A stretch of 64,000 nucleotides of DNA from Roseinatronobacter sp. S2 (GTDB taxonomy: Bacteria > Pseudomonadota > Alphaproteobacteria > Rhodobacterales > Rhodobacteraceae), in assembly GCF_029581395.1 (NCBI RefSeq), contig NZ_CP121116.1, positions 62,001 through 126,000 of the forward strand, read 5' to 3'. Position numbers and translations under genes: made by a program. Below, piece after piece: positions 62,244 through 64,000 of the stretch (position 1 is the stretch's first letter; the number at the start of each line of letters is the position of its first letter). The notes below the pieces were generated by a model, which worked only from the letters and a program-made list of their open reading frames with translations, searched no databases and was not told the DNA's origin.

Positions 62244-63724
62244 CCGCACCGGTATTTTCAGTCACAAACCTGTCGGTCACGCATGGCAGCGTCAGGGTCT
62301 TGCACGATATTTCCTTCGATCTTGCGGCGGGGGAATGTCTGGCCATTGTCGGGCTGTCGGGCTGTGGCAAAACAACCCTGATGCGCGCCTTGCTGGGGCT
62401 GTTGCCGCAATCGATGCAGGTATCGGGCGACCTGCGCACCGCCGCAGGCACCGTCCCGCTGGGCAATACGCGTGTTCTGCGGCGCAGATTGGGGCGCGAA
62501 ATAGGCTTTGTCGCGCAAAACCCCTTTGATGCCTGCGCGCCGTTGCGCACCGTCCGCGCCCATATCGCGGAAGCATGGCGCGCCCATGGCCTGACACCGG
62601 ACCACAAGCGCATCATCGCGCTGTGCAACCGTCTGGGACTGCCAGGGCAGATGCTGGAGCGCTACCCGCATGAATGGTCGGGGGGCATGTTGCAGCGGGC
62701 AAATATCGCAGCCGCCATCGCGCTGTCCCCGCCTGTTCTGCTGGCGGATGAACCGACATCTGCGGTTGATGCCGATATGGCCGAAACGGTCATGTCCTGC
62801 CTGCGCAGCGGCGCGCCCGGCGTTATTGTCGTCAGCCACGACCTGCCGCTGGTGGCGCGCTGTGCAGATCGCGTGATCCTGATCGAGGATGGCCGCATTG
62901 CCGCCATCGCGGGCCGCGCTGAGCTGTCGTCAGGGCGTGCCCCCGCACCGTTGCACGATTTCATCCGCACCGGCCAGCCCCCTTGCCCCGCGCCGCCCGC
63001 GTCCGGCTTGAGCATGCTTGACGTCAGGGATCTGGCCATTGATCGCGGCGGGCGGCGTCTGGTGTCGGGGCTGAACTTTGCCTTGCAACCCGGCAAGATA
63101 CTGGGGGTTGCAGGCCCGTCCGGTGTTGGCAAGACCAGCTTGCTGGCAACACTTGCAGGACGCCTGCCCCCCGCTGCCGGGGTTATCGTGCGGGGCGGGC
63201 AGACCCGCGCGCCGCGACAGGGCGAAGTGCTGGTCCTGTTTCAGGACGCAGTGTCAAGTATGAACCCGCGCTGGCCGGTTTCGCGCATCGTATCCGAACC
63301 CCTGACCAGCGCCAGCGGGCGGCAACCCCGGCGCGACCGGCCCGATGCAATCCGTCAGGCAATGGGCGCTTTCGGCCTTGGGCATATCAACCTGAACTCG
63401 CGCCCCGGCGCATTGTCGATGGGGCAGGCCCAGCGTGTAACACTGGCGCGCGCCAGCCTTGCCAAACCAACGCTGATACTTGCGGATGAACCGACAAGCG
63501 CGCTTGATCCACGGCAAAAATCAGCCGCGCTGGCCGGTCTGGCACGACTTGCAAAGGCAGGCGCCGCAATCATCCTTGTCAGCCATGACCGCGCCATGCT
63601 GCGCGATTTCTGCCACGAAACGCTTGAATTGCGCGCAGATGCGCAAGGGTGCGTCAATCCTGCTGCTCTGGAAACAACCCCGGCATCCACCGGCCTGCAT
63701 ATTTTGCCGGAAACGCCAGCGTAA
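62240..63724 (+). CDS. Fused NikD-NikE-like tandem ABC ATPase
   Basis: This 494-residue protein carries two complete ATPase domains in one chain. Domain 1 has Walker A GLSGCGKTT, signature EWSGGMLQRANIA, Walker B VLLADEPTSAVDADM; domain 2 has Walker A GPSGVGKTS, signature LSMGQAQRVTLARAS, Walker B LILADEPTSALDPR. Normal Nik/Dpp/Opp systems use two separate ATPases. The Cys-containing C-terminal extension of OppD-type proteins is absent. It starts at ATG 62240 overlapping the permease stop and ends the riboswitch operon. Confidence 0.9.
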   Translation: MTAPVFSVTNLSVTHGSVRVLHDISFDLAAGECLAIVGLSGCGKTTLMRALLGLLPQSMQVSGDLRTAAGTVPLGNTRVLRRRLGREIGFVAQNPFDACAPLRTVRAHIAEAWRAHGLTPDHKRIIALCNRLGLPGQMLERYPHEWSGGMLQRANIAAAIALSPPVLLADEPTSAVDADMAETVMSCLRSGAPGVIVVSHDLPLVARCADRVILIEDGRIAAIAGRAELSSGRAPAPLHDFIRTGQPPCPAPPASGLSMLDVRDLAIDRGGRRLVSGLNFALQPGKILGVAGPSGVGKTSLLATLAGRLPPAAGVIVRGGQTRAPRQGEVLVLFQDAVSSMNPRWPVSRIVSEPLTSASGRQPRRDRPDAIRQAMGAFGLGHINLNSRPGALSMGQAQRVTLARASLAKPTLILADEPTSALDPRQKSAALAGLARLAKAGAAIILVSHDRAMLRDFCHETLELRADAQGCVNPAALETTPASTGLHILPETPA

Positions 63725-64000
63725 GCGGCGCGCGCGGGCTGGGCGACGACAGCGCGCCCGCGTCAAGCAATGCGGATGTGACCCGCCGCGCCGTGCGGTC
63801 GCTGGTGCCAAGAATGGCTTCAACCTCGCCCCGCTGTATCTGCCCCTGATACAGAACAGCCTTCAGCACCACATCGGATTTCGCAGGCAGGATCGCGGCG
63901 CGCATTTCCTCTTGGGCCCAGATCAATATGCGGTCGCGCAGCCGGTCGGGCCGCATAAGGTTTTCCATGAATTCAACCTGATCAATGCAGATGCGCAGAA
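63654..64000 (-). CDS. Fic-family protein, C-terminal part; runs off right edge
   Basis: The minus-strand frame is open to the window end, reading LRICIDQVEFMENLMRPDRLRDRILIWAQEEMRA, then a winged-helix tail (AVLYQGQIQRGEVEAILGTSDRTARRVTSALLDAGALSSPSPRAP) and GRWMPGLFPEQ. This pattern is the C-terminus of Fic-domain AMP-transferase proteins, in which a winged helix follows the catalytic domain. The Fic motif HxFxDGNGR would be outside. It converges on and overlaps the fused ATPase gene by 71 bases. Confidence 0.82.
   Translation of the reverse strand, partial: LRICIDQVEFMENLMRPDRLRDRILIWAQEEMRAAILPAKSDVVLKAVLYQGQIQRGEVEAILGTSDRTARRVTSALLDAGALSSPSPRAPLTLAFPAKYAGRWMPGLFPEQQD

Noticed and set aside
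1..64000. CRISPR arrays, tRNA, rRNA, prophage or integrative-element ends
   Set aside because: No regularly spaced repeats, no tRNA-like cloverleaf, no phage structural genes or integrase were found on reading both strands.

Overview
The window looks like chromosome of an alphaproteobacterium of the Rhodobacteraceae (Roseobacter/Rhodobacter type). The support is the moderately high GC, many ATGA-coupled gene pairs, numerous ABC and TRAP transporters, a class I PHA synthase with a phasin, a Tad/Flp pilus locus of alphaproteobacterial type, a DUF1127-like small protein and a cobalamin riboswitch. I saw no rRNA, tRNA, CRISPR array or prophage. The genus is not determined.

Layout. (1) 1-2540: the end of an oligopeptide/dipeptide-type ABC importer, cut by the left edge. 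(2) 2652-10008: a LacI-type repressor with two identical operators flanking a strong promoter, then a catabolic operon (Gfo/Idh/MocA oxidoreductase, TIM-barrel isomerase, complete sugar ABC importer). (3) 10159-13905: PHA synthase phaC directly downstream of an ftsH paralogue. (4) 14201-18814: small metabolic and regulatory genes (PPOX flavoprotein, DMT transporter, GNAT, XRE-cupin regulator, aldo/keto reductase, LysR). (5) 18850-26966: a decayed aldehyde dehydrogenase, then ROK repressor, Gfo/Idh and ThuA divergent from a second sugar ABC importer; the gene set resembles the thu (trehalose/3-keto-disaccharide) systems. (6) 27026-32343: SulP transporter with a small XRE regulator, and a TAXI-TRAP system. 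(7) 32833-41544: a membrane-anchored LuxR-type regulator converging on a Tad pilus operon with a frameshifted cpaB and no secretin or prepilin peptidase gene in view. (8) 41949-43315: an intact IS5-type element with a CTAA target duplication. (9) 43427-48383: phasin, a DrrAB-like exporter and an ABC exporter. (10) 48529-57345: LysR, DUF1127-like proteins, two TetR-controlled units with visible operators, an ArsR/SRPBCC pair, DUF1428, GST and a serine hydrolase. (11) 57529-63724: the most interesting locus, a Zur-like operator followed by a cobalamin riboswitch, in front of an operon for a degenerate CbiX/2Fe-2S ferredoxin fusion and a NikABC-like importer with both ATPases fused in one chain. 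(12) The right edge cuts a Fic-family gene.

The main inference is that region 11 is a metal (probably cobalt or zinc) acquisition system gated at two levels: transcription by zinc through Zur, and mRNA by cobalamin. Regions 2 and 5 both look built for oxidising imported glycosides to keto-sugars and processing them. All functional calls rest on motifs and family knowledge read by eye; no database search was run.
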